This document shows, in pieces, positions 8,473 to 16,239 of a stretch of 64,000 bases of DNA; position 1 is the first letter of the stretch, and each line of letters starts with the position of its first letter. Where the stretch lies: contig NZ_LT985808.1 in assembly GCF_900291465.1 (NCBI RefSeq), forward strand, positions 1-64,000, in the 5' to 3' direction. Under the pieces are notes generated by a model, which saw nothing but the letters and a program-made list of their open reading frames with translations, was not told the origin of the DNA and ran no database searches. Source of the stretch: Bacteroides sp. Marseille-P3684. Its GTDB lineage: Bacteria; Bacteroidota; Bacteroidia; Bacteroidales; Bacteroidaceae. The position numbers and the translations under genes are program-made.

Positions 8473-9585
8473 ATGCAGACTCGAATCCTACGCATCCTCC
8501 TCAAGAAGGAACTCACACTGATGCTGCGCAACCCGCTCATCCCCCGCCTCATCGTGGCCATGCCGCTGCTCGTCATGCTCGTCATCCCCCTGGTGGCGGA
8601 CCTCGACGTGAAGGACGTCGGCGTGGCGGTGGTCGACCGTGACCACAGCCTCCTGTCACGCCGCCTGGTGGCGGACATGGACGCCTCGGCATCCCTCACC
8701 GTGACGGCAGTCTGCGACACCTACGACGAGGCACTCCGCCACATCGAGCGAGGCGACGCGGACGTCGTGCTGACCATCCCCTCCGGCTACTTCCGCGACC
8801 TCAGCGGGGGCAAGTCTCCCCACCTCGACCTGAGTGCCAACGGGGTCAATGCCACCAAGGGCATCCTCGGCGCCCAGTACGCATCCCGTTCGCTCCTGCA
8901 GACGCTCACACGGTGGTCGGCGGAAGAAGGGACGGCTCTCCCCGAAGCTGCGACCGCCAGCGTCCTCAACCGCTACAACCCGACGCTCAACTTCCGCAAC
9001 TACATGATACCCGCTCTCATGGTGGTGCTGCTCATCCTCATCTGCGGCTTCCTGCCCGCGCTGAACCTCGTGAGCGAGAAGGAGAGCGGGACCATCGAGG
9101 CGATGAACGTCACCCCCGTGGGGCGGTTCACCTTCGTCCTCTCCAAGCTCATCCCGTTCTGGGCGATCGGCCTGCTCGTCGTCACGGTCGGGATGCTCGT
9201 CGGCTGGCTGGTCTACGGACTCGTCCCTGCGGGGCACATCGCGTACATCTACCTTGCCGCCATCCTGTTCACCCTCGTCATGTCGGGGCTTGGCGTGAGC
9301 ATCGCCAACCGTTCGTCGACCCTTCTGCAAAGCATCTTCGTCATGTTCGCTTTCATCGTCATCTTCCAGCTGATGGGCGGTCTGTTCACCCCCATCGCCT
9401 CCATGCCCCGTTGGGCACAGGTCCTCACCTACGCCATTCCCCCACGCTACTTCATCGAAATCATGCGTGCGGTCTACCTGAAGGGCGCCGGCATCGCCGA
9501 CCTGTGGCAGCAATACGCCGCCCTCGCCGCCTTCGCTCTCCTGTTCTGCCTCGTCGCCGCGAAAACATACCGGAAGAGAGAATGA
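8473..9585 (+). CDS. ABC-2 type permease 2 (YbhR/YbhS-like)
   Basis: 370 residues with the same plan as permease 1: an N-terminal KKELTLMLRNPLIP segment, a first helix, a periplasmic domain to about residue 175, and five C-terminal helices. EKESGTIEAMNVTPVGR is the coupling helix region. It ends KTYRKRE and is the last gene of the operon. No strong terminator follows, only a repeat-rich region. The substrate is unknown; YbhFSR relatives export drugs or ions. Confidence 0.9.
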   Translation: MQTRILRILLKKELTLMLRNPLIPRLIVAMPLLVMLVIPLVADLDVKDVGVAVVDRDHSLLSRRLVADMDASASLTVTAVCDTYDEALRHIERGDADVVLTIPSGYFRDLSGGKSPHLDLSANGVNATKGILGAQYASRSLLQTLTRWSAEEGTALPEAATASVLNRYNPTLNFRNYMIPALMVVLLILICGFLPALNLVSEKESGTIEAMNVTPVGRFTFVLSKLIPFWAIGLLVVTVGMLVGWLVYGLVPAGHIAYIYLAAILFTLVMSGLGVSIANRSSTLLQSIFVMFAFIVIFQLMGGLFTPIASMPRWAQVLTYAIPPRYFIEIMRAVYLKGAGIADLWQQYAALAAFALLFCLVAAKTYRKRE

Positions 9586-9832
9586 AGCAATTGACAAGGG
9601 ACAATGGACTAGGAACAATTGCCTTTCGGCATGAGGTTGTTTCCACCCGACCATGAATGTAGGGGCGACATAACACAATTGACAATTGACAATGGACAAT
9701 TGACAATTACCTTGCGGCGTGGGGAATGTGACTGCAAGGCGATAATTGTCCATTGTCAATTATCAATTGTTAATTGAATATGTTGGACCGGGCGACCAGA
9801 CCGGTCGCCCCTACACCGTGGGTATTTCCCTA
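9586..9832. repeat. Intergenic repeat cluster with TTGTCAATTGTC and GTAGGGGCGAC motifs
   Basis: Four or more tandem or inverted copies of ACAATTGACAATTG-like units (about 9674-9708 and 9752-9778) lie between inverted copies of an 11-mer, GTAGGGGCGAC (9659-9669) and GTCGCCCCTAC (9804-9814). A GC-rich hairpin, GGGCGACC/GGTCGCCC, lies at 9790-9810. The same combination reappears at 62519-62574 beside the other 564-bp element. No coding potential is seen. Short traces (CAATTGACAAGGAACAATTGACC) also occur at 43119-43140. Confidence 0.7.
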
Positions 9833-10396
9833 TTGTCACAATGACACCGTTTTCCCGGTTTTAACATCACATTTTCCCGATTTGCCGTTTTTAGCTAACG
9901 CACAAATCCGCAAATTCGTCCCTTCTGGAAAATCGCGCGTTAAATATTTTAAGAAAGGCCCGTCAGAACGTGCCTAAATAAACGTAAGTTTACACAAATA
10001 CATCCTTTCTAACATGAAAAGAGCATCCGCCTCCCCCCTTTTTACGGTCAAAAGCACCTGTGACTGGCTTCGTACGGACGCGTCCGCACCACCGTACCGA
10101 CGTGTCCGCACGCTCGTAGTCGTTCGTCCGTACGAAAACAGGCACCTGTCCCCATTTTTTAGCGACCGAAGGGGCACGATTTCCGATGTGTGAAATTGCG
10201 TCCTTCCGTATGAAAAGACCGACGGAAGGGAATAAATACGGAGAAGAATACGGCAAAAGGGAAGGGAACAGTCGGAAAAACCGTCCATGTGCATTTCACG
10301 AATCGCCCGAGAAGCCCCTTCCCGGTCACCAACTCGTATTTTGCCGCAACGAAGGCCCTTCACGGACGGTTCGTTTGACGTTTTGACAGAATGACA
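9833..10396 (+). repeat. 564-bp intergenic element, subtype A, copy 1
   Basis: The whole segment is matched in reverse orientation by 61945-62508, which has the same length. It begins TTGTCACAATGACACCG, contains TTTTTAGCTAACGCACAAATCCG near 9889 and ends TTTGACGTTTTGACAGAATGACA, so its ends are roughly complementary around TTGTCA/TGACA. A block near 10300-10375 (CGAATCGCCCGAGAAG, then TATTTTGCCGCAACGAAGG) is shared with the subtype B elements. No frame looks like a gene. It fills the space between the exporter operon and an outer-membrane protein gene. Confidence 0.85.
10072..10133. repeat. Array of three 18-bp near-palindromes with 22-bp period (subtype A)
   Basis: Units start at 10072, 10094 and 10116: GTACGGACGCGTCCGCAC, GTACCGACGTGTCCGCAC and GTAGTCGTTCGTCCGTAC. 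Each is separated by 4 bp (CACC, GCTC), so the repeat length is exactly 22 bp. The outer arms TTCGTACGGACG and CGTCCGTACGAA also make a 12-bp inverted repeat over the whole array. Confidence 0.85.
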
Positions 10397-10487
10397 ATCG
10401 GGGGTGATTGGATTAAAAAATCTTATCGGCCGGGGTCACCCTTGCACAATCACTTGCCACCACTTATTTTTACGCCCAAAAAAGAAT

Positions 10488-11192
10488 ATGAAACGTTGTG
10501 TGCTTCAGGCTCTCACGCAGAGCCTTTCTCGCCCCCTCCTCGCCCTCGCAGTGTTGGGACTCCCCCTCCTCCCCGTCCGTGCCACCACCGGGAACGAAGA
10601 TGACATACCACACCACCGCATCGACCTGACAGGCAACATCCTGACAGCAGACCTCTGGCAGGTCGGAGTGGGTTATCACTGGATGGCGCTGCCCTACGTC
10701 GGTGTCGGCGGTTCCGTCGGTTTCTGGGGAGCGTTGCACATGGAAGGTACCCCACGCGGCAAAGGGTGGACAGTCACCGACGACCCTGAGTCCCCCACCA
10801 ACCTCTACCTCCGTCCGTCGGTCTTCCTCGTGTCCCCGCCCCTCCTGCGGACACACTTCACGAACTTCCATCTCACCGGAGAAGCCGGACTGCTGCTGAA
10901 CATCCCCTACGAACGGGTAGACATCACACGCTACGACAGGGTACCGGGCATCCCGACCGACTATGACCACATCAGCAGCCACAAGGGGCGCATCCATGCC
11001 TTCGAGCTGCGCGTGGGCGTCTCCTCCGGCATCGACGACGGACTGACCCTCTCCGTCGGCTACCAGCTCTCCACCCTCGACCCCTACGCCATGCGGCGGG
11101 ACCTCTCCTACGAAGGGGTGCGGTTCGACACGTTCTACCCCAAGGCGCGTGTCCTGCACGGTGCCTACCTCTCGCTCTCGATTTACCTGTAA
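10488..11192 (+). CDS. Predicted outer-membrane beta-barrel protein, family not recognised
   Basis: 234 residues. A signal peptide (hydrophobic LLALAVLGLPLLPVRA) is followed by a mature part rich in alternating hydrophobic and polar residues with many Tyr and Gly, ending in ...AYLSLSIYL. A terminal aromatic/hydrophobic strand like this is usual for outer-membrane barrels. The frame is open upstream, but the ATG at 10488 gives a proper signal peptide (MKRCVLQ). No motif identifies a substrate. It stands alone between the 564-bp element and the topoisomerase gene; function unknown. Confidence 0.65.
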   Translation: MKRCVLQALTQSLSRPLLALAVLGLPLLPVRATTGNEDDIPHHRIDLTGNILTADLWQVGVGYHWMALPYVGVGGSVGFWGALHMEGTPRGKGWTVTDDPESPTNLYLRPSVFLVSPPLLRTHFTNFHLTGEAGLLLNIPYERVDITRYDRVPGIPTDYDHISSHKGRIHAFELRVGVSSGIDDGLTLSVGYQLSTLDPYAMRRDLSYEGVRFDTFYPKARVLHGAYLSLSIYL

Positions 11193-11356
11193 GCCCTCCC
11201 GATGCGGTGTCCGCTTCTTTCTCCAACGGAAGAGGCGTCCCGTCACCCCGTCTGCCGCTTTCTTCCCGACATGCCCTGCGCCCGTCGGGATGCTAATATT
11301 CCTTCATTTTCCCGAAAAGACGGACGAAAAAGCAAGGGATTCCGCGACAAATTGAC

Positions 11357-11364
11357 TATTTTTG
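11357..11364 (+). promoter_or_regulatory. Candidate -7 box for the topoisomerase gene
   Basis: TATTTTTG followed by C fits TAnnTTTG. It is 32 bp before the chosen ATG at 11396, and this placement is the reason for preferring that ATG over the in-frame one at 11375, which would leave almost no leader. Confidence 0.5.
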
Positions 11365-11395
11365 CGCAATATACATGAACAGTGGAACAACAGCT

Positions 11396-14050
11396 ATGAG
11401 CGATAACATCCAAGACACAGAGACACCAACCAACGAACATTCGGACTATCGGCCTGCCGACACACGCGATGACAACGTGCGCCACCAACTGAGCGGCATG
11501 TACCAGAACTGGTTTCTGGACTATGCCTCCTACGTGATTCTGGAACGTGCCGTGCCGCACGTGAACGACGGACTGAAGCCCGTGCAGCGCCGTATCCTCC
11601 ACTCCATGAAGCGGCTCGACGACGGACGCTACAACAAGGTGGCAAACATCGTGGGACATACGATGCAGTTCCACCCGCACGGCGACGCCTCCATCGGCGA
11701 CGCCCTGGTGCAGCTGGGTCAGAAGGAGCTCCTTATCGACCATCAGGGAAACTGGGGAAACATCCTCACGGGCGACGATGCAGCGGCTCCGCGTTACATA
11801 GAGGCACGCCTGTCGAAGTTCGCCCTCGACGTGGTGTTCAACCCGAAGACGACGGAATGGAAGCTGTCCTACGACGGACGCAACCGCGAGCCCATCACGC
11901 TCCCGGTGAAGTTCCCGTTGCTGCTGGCGCAGGGTGTGGAAGGTATCGCCGTGGGACTCTCGTCGAAGATACTGCCCCACAACTTCAATGAGCTGTGCGA
12001 CGCCGCCATCGCCTACCTGCACGGCCAGCCGTTCCACCTCTATCCGGACTTCCAGACGGGCGGTTCCATCGACGTGTCGCGGTACAACGACGGCGAACGG
12101 GGCGGCAGCGTGAAAGTCCGTGCGAAAATCAACAAGCTGGACAACAAGACGCTCGTCATCACGGAGATTCCCTATGGCAAGACCACTTCGACCCTGATAG
12201 ACTCCATCCTCAAGGCAGTGGAGAAGGGCAAAATCAAGATACGGAAGGTGGAGGACAACACGGCGGCACATGCCGAGATACTTGTCCACCTGGCACCGGG
12301 CGTGTCGTCGGACAAGACGCTCGACGCGCTCTATGCCTGCACTGACTGCGAGGTGAACATCTCGCCCAACTGCTGCGTCATCGACGACAAGAAGCCCCAC
12401 TTCCTCAGCGTGAGCGACGTGCTGCGCAAGTCGGTGGACAACACCCTCAACCTGCTGCGGCGCGAACTGGAGATACGCAAGGGAGAGCTGCAGGAAAGCC
12501 TGCACTTCGCCTCCCTCGAGAAGATATTCATCGAGGAGCGCATCTACAAGGACCGTCCGTTCGAACAGGCGGAGGACATGGATGCCGCCTGCGCACACAT
12601 CGACAAGCGTCTGACTCCCTTCTACCCGCAGTTCATCCGCGAAGTGACAAAGGACGACATCCTCCGCCTGATGGAAATAAAGATGGGACGCATCCTCAAG
12701 TTCAACAGCGACAAGGCGGACGAGGCCATCGCACGCATGAACGAGGAGATAGCCGAAATAGACAAGGAACTGGGCAACATGGTCGAGGTCACCTCGCGCT
12801 GGTTCCGGATGCTCAAGCAGAAGTACGGCAAGGACCATCCCCGCCTCACCGAAATACGCAGCTTCGACACCATCGAGGCTACCAAGGTGGTGGAGGCGAA
12901 CGAGAAGCTGTACATCAACCGCGACGAGGGCTTCATAGGCACGAGTCTGAAGAAGGATGAGTTCGTGGCGAACTGCTCGGACATCGACGACGTCATCCTC
13001 TTCTACAGCACGGGCAAGTACAAGATTGTCCGCGTCCCCGACAAGATGTTCGTGGGGACGGACCTCATACACATCGATATCTTCAAGAAGAACGACAAGC
13101 GCACCATCTACAACGTGGTCTACCGGGACGGTGCCCAAGGCGACTACATGATCAAGCGCTTCTTCATCACCGGCATCATACGCGACCGCGAATATGACTG
13201 CACCTACGGCAAACCGGACTCGAAAGTGGTTTACTTCACGGTCAACCCGAACGGGGAGGCAGAGGTCATCAAGGTCACGCTGAAGCCTGTCCCCCGCCTG
13301 CGACGCATCACCTTCGAACGCGACTTCGCCGAGGTCCCCATCCGTGCGCGTGGTGCCCGCGGCAATCTGCTGACGCGGAACGAGATTCACAAGATTGCGC
13401 TGAAGCAGCGTGGCGGTTCGACGTTGGGCGGACGGAAGGTGTGGTTCGACACCGACGTGCAACGCCTGAACTACGACGGACGCGGCAAGTACCTGGGAGA
13501 GTTCCAGAACGACGACCAGATTCTCGTGGTGCTCAAGAACGGCGACTTCTACACGACGGACTTCGACGAGAACAACCACTTCGAGCGTAACCTGAGCTTC
13601 CTCGAGAAGTTCGACCCGACGAAGGTGTGGACGCTCGCCCTCTTCGACCACTCCCAGAAGGGACACCTCTACCTGAAACGCTTCGTCTTCGAGAGCACGG
13701 CACGTCACCTGAACTACATGGGCGACAACAAGCGCAACGAACAGGTACTCCTCACCGACGAGTGTTATCCGCACCTGCAGGTGGTCTTCGGGGGCGAAGA
13801 CAGCTTCCGCGAACCGCTCGACATCGAGGCGGAAGAGTTCGTCGCCCAGAAAGGCTTCCGTGCAAAAGGCAAGCGGGTGACCTCCTACCAGGTCGCCGCC
13901 GTCAATGAGCTGGAGCCGACACGCAAGCCCGAGCCCAAGCCTGAACCGGAAAAGAAGGAAGAGCCCGAGCCTGTGAACGAGGACCCCGACGCACACAAGA
14001 GTGACAGCGACATCATCGACGAAATCACCGGTCAAATGAAACTGTTCTAG
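11396..14050 (+). CDS. parC: DNA topoisomerase IV/gyrase subunit A (ParC-like)
   Basis: 884 residues. After a polar N-terminal tail the breakage-reunion domain begins at about residue 30 (MYQNWFLDYASYVILERAVPH). The quinolone-determining region includes VGHTMQFHPHGDASIGDAL (86-104), and Tyr134 in APRYIEARL is the expected DNA-linking tyrosine. The C-terminal half carries beta-pinwheel-like repeats and ends in a Pro/Glu/Lys-rich tail. It relaxes and decatenates DNA together with a ParE-type ATPase not present here. The sequence is the divergent type usually annotated topoisomerase IV A in Bacteroidetes. A DUF3316-like gene starts 2 bp after its stop. Confidence 0.88.
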   Translation: MSDNIQDTETPTNEHSDYRPADTRDDNVRHQLSGMYQNWFLDYASYVILERAVPHVNDGLKPVQRRILHSMKRLDDGRYNKVANIVGHTMQFHPHGDASIGDALVQLGQKELLIDHQGNWGNILTGDDAAAPRYIEARLSKFALDVVFNPKTTEWKLSYDGRNREPITLPVKFPLLLAQGVEGIAVGLSSKILPHNFNELCDAAIAYLHGQPFHLYPDFQTGGSIDVSRYNDGERGGSVKVRAKINKLDNKTLVITEIPYGKTTSTLIDSILKAVEKGKIKIRKVEDNTAAHAEILVHLAPGVSSDKTLDALYACTDCEVNISPNCCVIDDKKPHFLSVSDVLRKSVDNTLNLLRRELEIRKGELQESLHFASLEKIFIEERIYKDRPFEQAEDMDAACAHIDKRLTPFYPQFIREVTKDDILRLMEIKMGRILKFNSDKADEAIARMNEEIAEIDKELGNMVEVTSRWFRMLKQKYGKDHPRLTEIRSFDTIEATKVVEANEKLYINRDEGFIGTSLKKDEFVANCSDIDDVILFYSTGKYKIVRVPDKMFVGTDLIHIDIFKKNDKRTIYNVVYRDGAQGDYMIKRFFITGIIRDREYDCTYGKPDSKVVYFTVNPNGEAEVIKVTLKPVPRLRRITFERDFAEVPIRARGARGNLLTRNEIHKIALKQRGGSTLGGRKVWFDTDVQRLNYDGRGKYLGEFQNDDQILVVLKNGDFYTTDFDENNHFERNLSFLEKFDPTKVWTLALFDHSQKGHLYLKRFVFESTARHLNYMGDNKRNEQVLLTDECYPHLQVVFGGEDSFREPLDIEAEEFVAQKGFRAKGKRVTSYQVAAVNELEPTRKPEPKPEPEKKEEPEPVNEDPDAHKSDSDIIDEITGQMKLF

Positions 14051-14052
14051 CC

Positions 14053-14895
14053 ATGAGACGTAGTATCCTGCTCCTCGCCATCCTCTTCACCTGGGCGGTC
14101 TCCGCGCTGAGTCAAGAGAACAACAGCCTCCCCATCAACCACTTCGTGACACGCTCCACGCTGGTGGGCGTCGGTTACACACAGATACTGGACACCTACC
14201 TGTCCCCCGCCGAATATGCGGGCATCGAAGGACGCTTCCTGCACGAACGCATGCGCATGACCAAGCTGTTCGGCGGACGTGTCTCCACCCAAAGCATGGT
14301 GCAGAGCAACCTCGCCTACACCGAGAATCGGTCCGGCTCCGGCAGCGAGTTCGCCGGGATGGTGAACTGGACCTACGGACTGCACTACCACTTCCCGATA
14401 AACGGGAACCTGCGTATCCTCGTGGGCGGACTGGGCGACGGAAACCTGGGCTTCATCTACAACACGCGCAACTCCAACAACCCGGCACAGGCCAAGGCAT
14501 ACATCAACCTCACTGCCTCGGCGATGGCGTTCTACAAGTTCCGCATCGGACAACGACCCTTCTCCGTACGTTACCAGGTGAACGTCCCCTTCATAGGGGC
14601 GATGTTCTCCCCGGGTTACCAACAGTCGTACTACGAAATCTTCACCCTGGGCAACCACGACAAGGTGGTACGGTTCACCTCCCTGCATAACCAGCCGTCG
14701 ATGCGTCAGCTGCTCACCCTCGACATCCCGGTTGGAGGGACGACCCTCCGCGTGGGCTATCTGGGCGACTACCAGCAGTCGAAGGTGAACAACATCCGCT
14801 GCCACACATACTCCCACGCCTTCATGGTGGGCTTCGTGAAGAACTTCTATCTCATCAAACACAAAGACCCGTTGCGCAAGCAACTGCCGTTCTAA
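14053..14895 (+). CDS. Outer-membrane protein, DUF3316-like
   Basis: 280 residues with a signal peptide ending near VSALSQ (about residue 20). The mature protein is rich in aromatic and Gly residues in beta-strand patterns (for example VGVGYTQILDTYLSP and AGMVNWTYGLHYHF) and probably forms a barrel. Layout and length recall the DUF3316 family, but this is from memory. It starts 2 bp after the topoisomerase gene and 12 bp before the S41 peptidase, so the three are likely one transcript. Function unknown. Confidence 0.65.
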   Translation: MRRSILLLAILFTWAVSALSQENNSLPINHFVTRSTLVGVGYTQILDTYLSPAEYAGIEGRFLHERMRMTKLFGGRVSTQSMVQSNLAYTENRSGSGSEFAGMVNWTYGLHYHFPINGNLRILVGGLGDGNLGFIYNTRNSNNPAQAKAYINLTASAMAFYKFRIGQRPFSVRYQVNVPFIGAMFSPGYQQSYYEIFTLGNHDKVVRFTSLHNQPSMRQLLTLDIPVGGTTLRVGYLGDYQQSKVNNIRCHTYSHAFMVGFVKNFYLIKHKDPLRKQLPF

Positions 14896-14907
14896 TCCTC
14901 CTGCAAC

Positions 14908-15936
14908 ATGAAACATTCACATGGACTTTTTCATACCTTATTCTATCTGCTGACTCTCGGACTGTTCTCGTGTATTGACGCCGAAACGTACAACGACAGC
15001 CCACGGGGCAACTTCGAGGCATTGTGGCACACCATCGACGAGCAGTACTGCTTCCTGGACTACAAGGCACAGGAGTACGGGCTTGACTGGGACGAAGTGC
15101 ACGAACGTTACAGCCGCGATATCGTCGACAACATGACGGACAAGGACCTGTTCAATGTGTTCGACCGGATGCTTGCCGAACTGCGCGACGGACACGTCAA
15201 TCTCTACACGGGCTTCGATGTGGCACGTTACTGGGACTGGTACGAGGACTACCCGAAGAACTTCAGCGACAGCATTCAGCGCATTTACCTCGGCAAGGAC
15301 TACCACATCGCCTCGGGACTGAAGTACAAGGTGCTCGACGACAACATCGGCTACATCTACTACGAGAGCTTCAGCGATGCCGTGGGCAACGGCAACCTGA
15401 GCGACATGTTGCAGGAGCTCGCCATCTGCAAGGGGCTCATCATCGACGTACGCAACAACTCCGGCGGACAGCTGACCAACGCCGACCGCATTGCCGCCCG
15501 CTTTACCAACAAGAAGGTATTGACCGGCTACATCTGCCACAAGACCGGTCCGGGGCACAGCGACTTCTCCGAACCTTATCCGGTCTACCTGGAGCCATCG
15601 GGCAGCGTGCGCTGGCAGAAGCCCGTCTGTGTGCTGACAAACAGAAGCTCCTACAGCGCCACCAACGACTTTGTCAACACCATGAAGCAACTGGAGAACA
15701 TCACCATCGTGGGCGACCGCACGGGAGGAGGCTCCGGTCTCCCCTTCTCCTCGGAACTTCCCAACGGGTGGTCCATCCGTTTCTCTGCCAGCCCCATGTA
15801 CGACCCGCAGATGAACCACCTGGAGTTCGGCATCGATCCGGATGTGCAGGTGGACATGAGTGCCGATGACATGCGGCGCGGCAAAGACACGATAATCGAG
15901 ACCGCACGCCGCATTTTGAATGAAAAGGCTTTGTGA
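14908..15936 (+). CDS. S41-family peptidase lipoprotein
   Basis: 342 residues. The N-terminal hydrophobic segment ends in GLFSC, a likely lipidation site at about residue 22. An N-terminal helical domain precedes the S41 core: GYIYYESFSDAVGNG, GLIIDVRNNSGG, then NRSSYSATNDFV with Ser250 as the probable nucleophile, and GDRTGGGSGLP. No clear PDZ domain is visible, which fits the shorter S41 group common in Bacteroidetes. It should cleave proteins or peptides in the periplasm. Last gene of the topoisomerase cluster. Confidence 0.85.
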   Translation: MKHSHGLFHTLFYLLTLGLFSCIDAETYNDSPRGNFEALWHTIDEQYCFLDYKAQEYGLDWDEVHERYSRDIVDNMTDKDLFNVFDRMLAELRDGHVNLYTGFDVARYWDWYEDYPKNFSDSIQRIYLGKDYHIASGLKYKVLDDNIGYIYYESFSDAVGNGNLSDMLQELAICKGLIIDVRNNSGGQLTNADRIAARFTNKKVLTGYICHKTGPGHSDFSEPYPVYLEPSGSVRWQKPVCVLTNRSSYSATNDFVNTMKQLENITIVGDRTGGGSGLPFSSELPNGWSIRFSASPMYDPQMNHLEFGIDPDVQVDMSADDMRRGKDTIIETARRILNEKAL

Positions 15937-15960
15937 TAAAGAAAAATCCGTTTATCTTTG
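15930..15960 (+). promoter_or_regulatory. Promoter of tRNA-Leu
   Basis: TTTG at 15930-15933, 19 bp, then TATCTTTG at 15953-15960: an exact match to the Bacteroidetes promoter. It overlaps the end of the S41 peptidase gene and lies 29 bp before the tRNA. Confidence 0.8.
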
Positions 15961-15989
15961 CACCGCTAAATAAGGTAATATGCCTTCCT

Positions 15990-16071
15990 GCGCTTGTGGC
16001 GTAATTGGTAGCCGCGCCAGACTTAGGATCTGGTGTCTTACGACGTGTAGGTTCGAGTCCTATCAAGCGCA
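15990..16071 (+). tRNA. tRNA-Leu (anticodon TAG)
   Basis: The 82-nt sequence has a perfect 7-bp acceptor stem GCGCTTG/CAAGCGC, a CCAGA/TCTGG anticodon stem with loop CTTAGGA (anticodon TAG), a variable arm TGTCTTACGACG and a GGTTCGAGTCC T-arm. CCA is not encoded; the discriminator base is A. Confidence 0.95.
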
Positions 16072-16077
16072 CTTCAT

Positions 16078-16119
16078 AAAAACGCCGAGTAGATATTCAT
16101 TAACTACTCGGCGTTTTTT
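16078..16119 (+). terminator. Terminator after tRNA-Leu
   Basis: AACGCCGAGTAG pairs with CTACTCGGCGTT across an 11-base AT-rich loop and is followed by TTTTTT. The A-run on the other side would allow it to act in both directions. Confidence 0.88.
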
Positions 16120-16158
16120 ATTGGCAGGAGCTTTACCTTTTTTGACACAATCGATGGA

Positions 16159-16209
16159 ATGACCTACTACCTAACCATCAATAACAGGCTGAGAGACGAA
16201 GAATATTGA
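16159..16209 (+). other. Possible 16-codon leader ORF before the helicase gene
   Basis: ATG at 16159 opens a short frame (MTYYLTINNRLRDEEY) ending 30 bp before the helicase ATG. There is no independent evidence that it is translated. It is the only feature I see in the leader. Confidence 0.2.
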
Positions 16210-16239
16210 TAAAAACCATAAGACCTAAAATAAGAACCC

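Noticed and set aside
10072-10133. CRISPR array, considered because of regularly spaced repeats
   Set aside because: Spacers are only 4-7 bp, repeats are palindromic 15-18-mers, only three or four units exist and no cas genes are present.
10020-10256. Small frames across the 564-bp element encoding Ser/Arg/Val-rich peptides
   Set aside because: The frames are not kept in the second copy at 61945-62508 in a way that preserves one peptide, and they run through the palindrome array.
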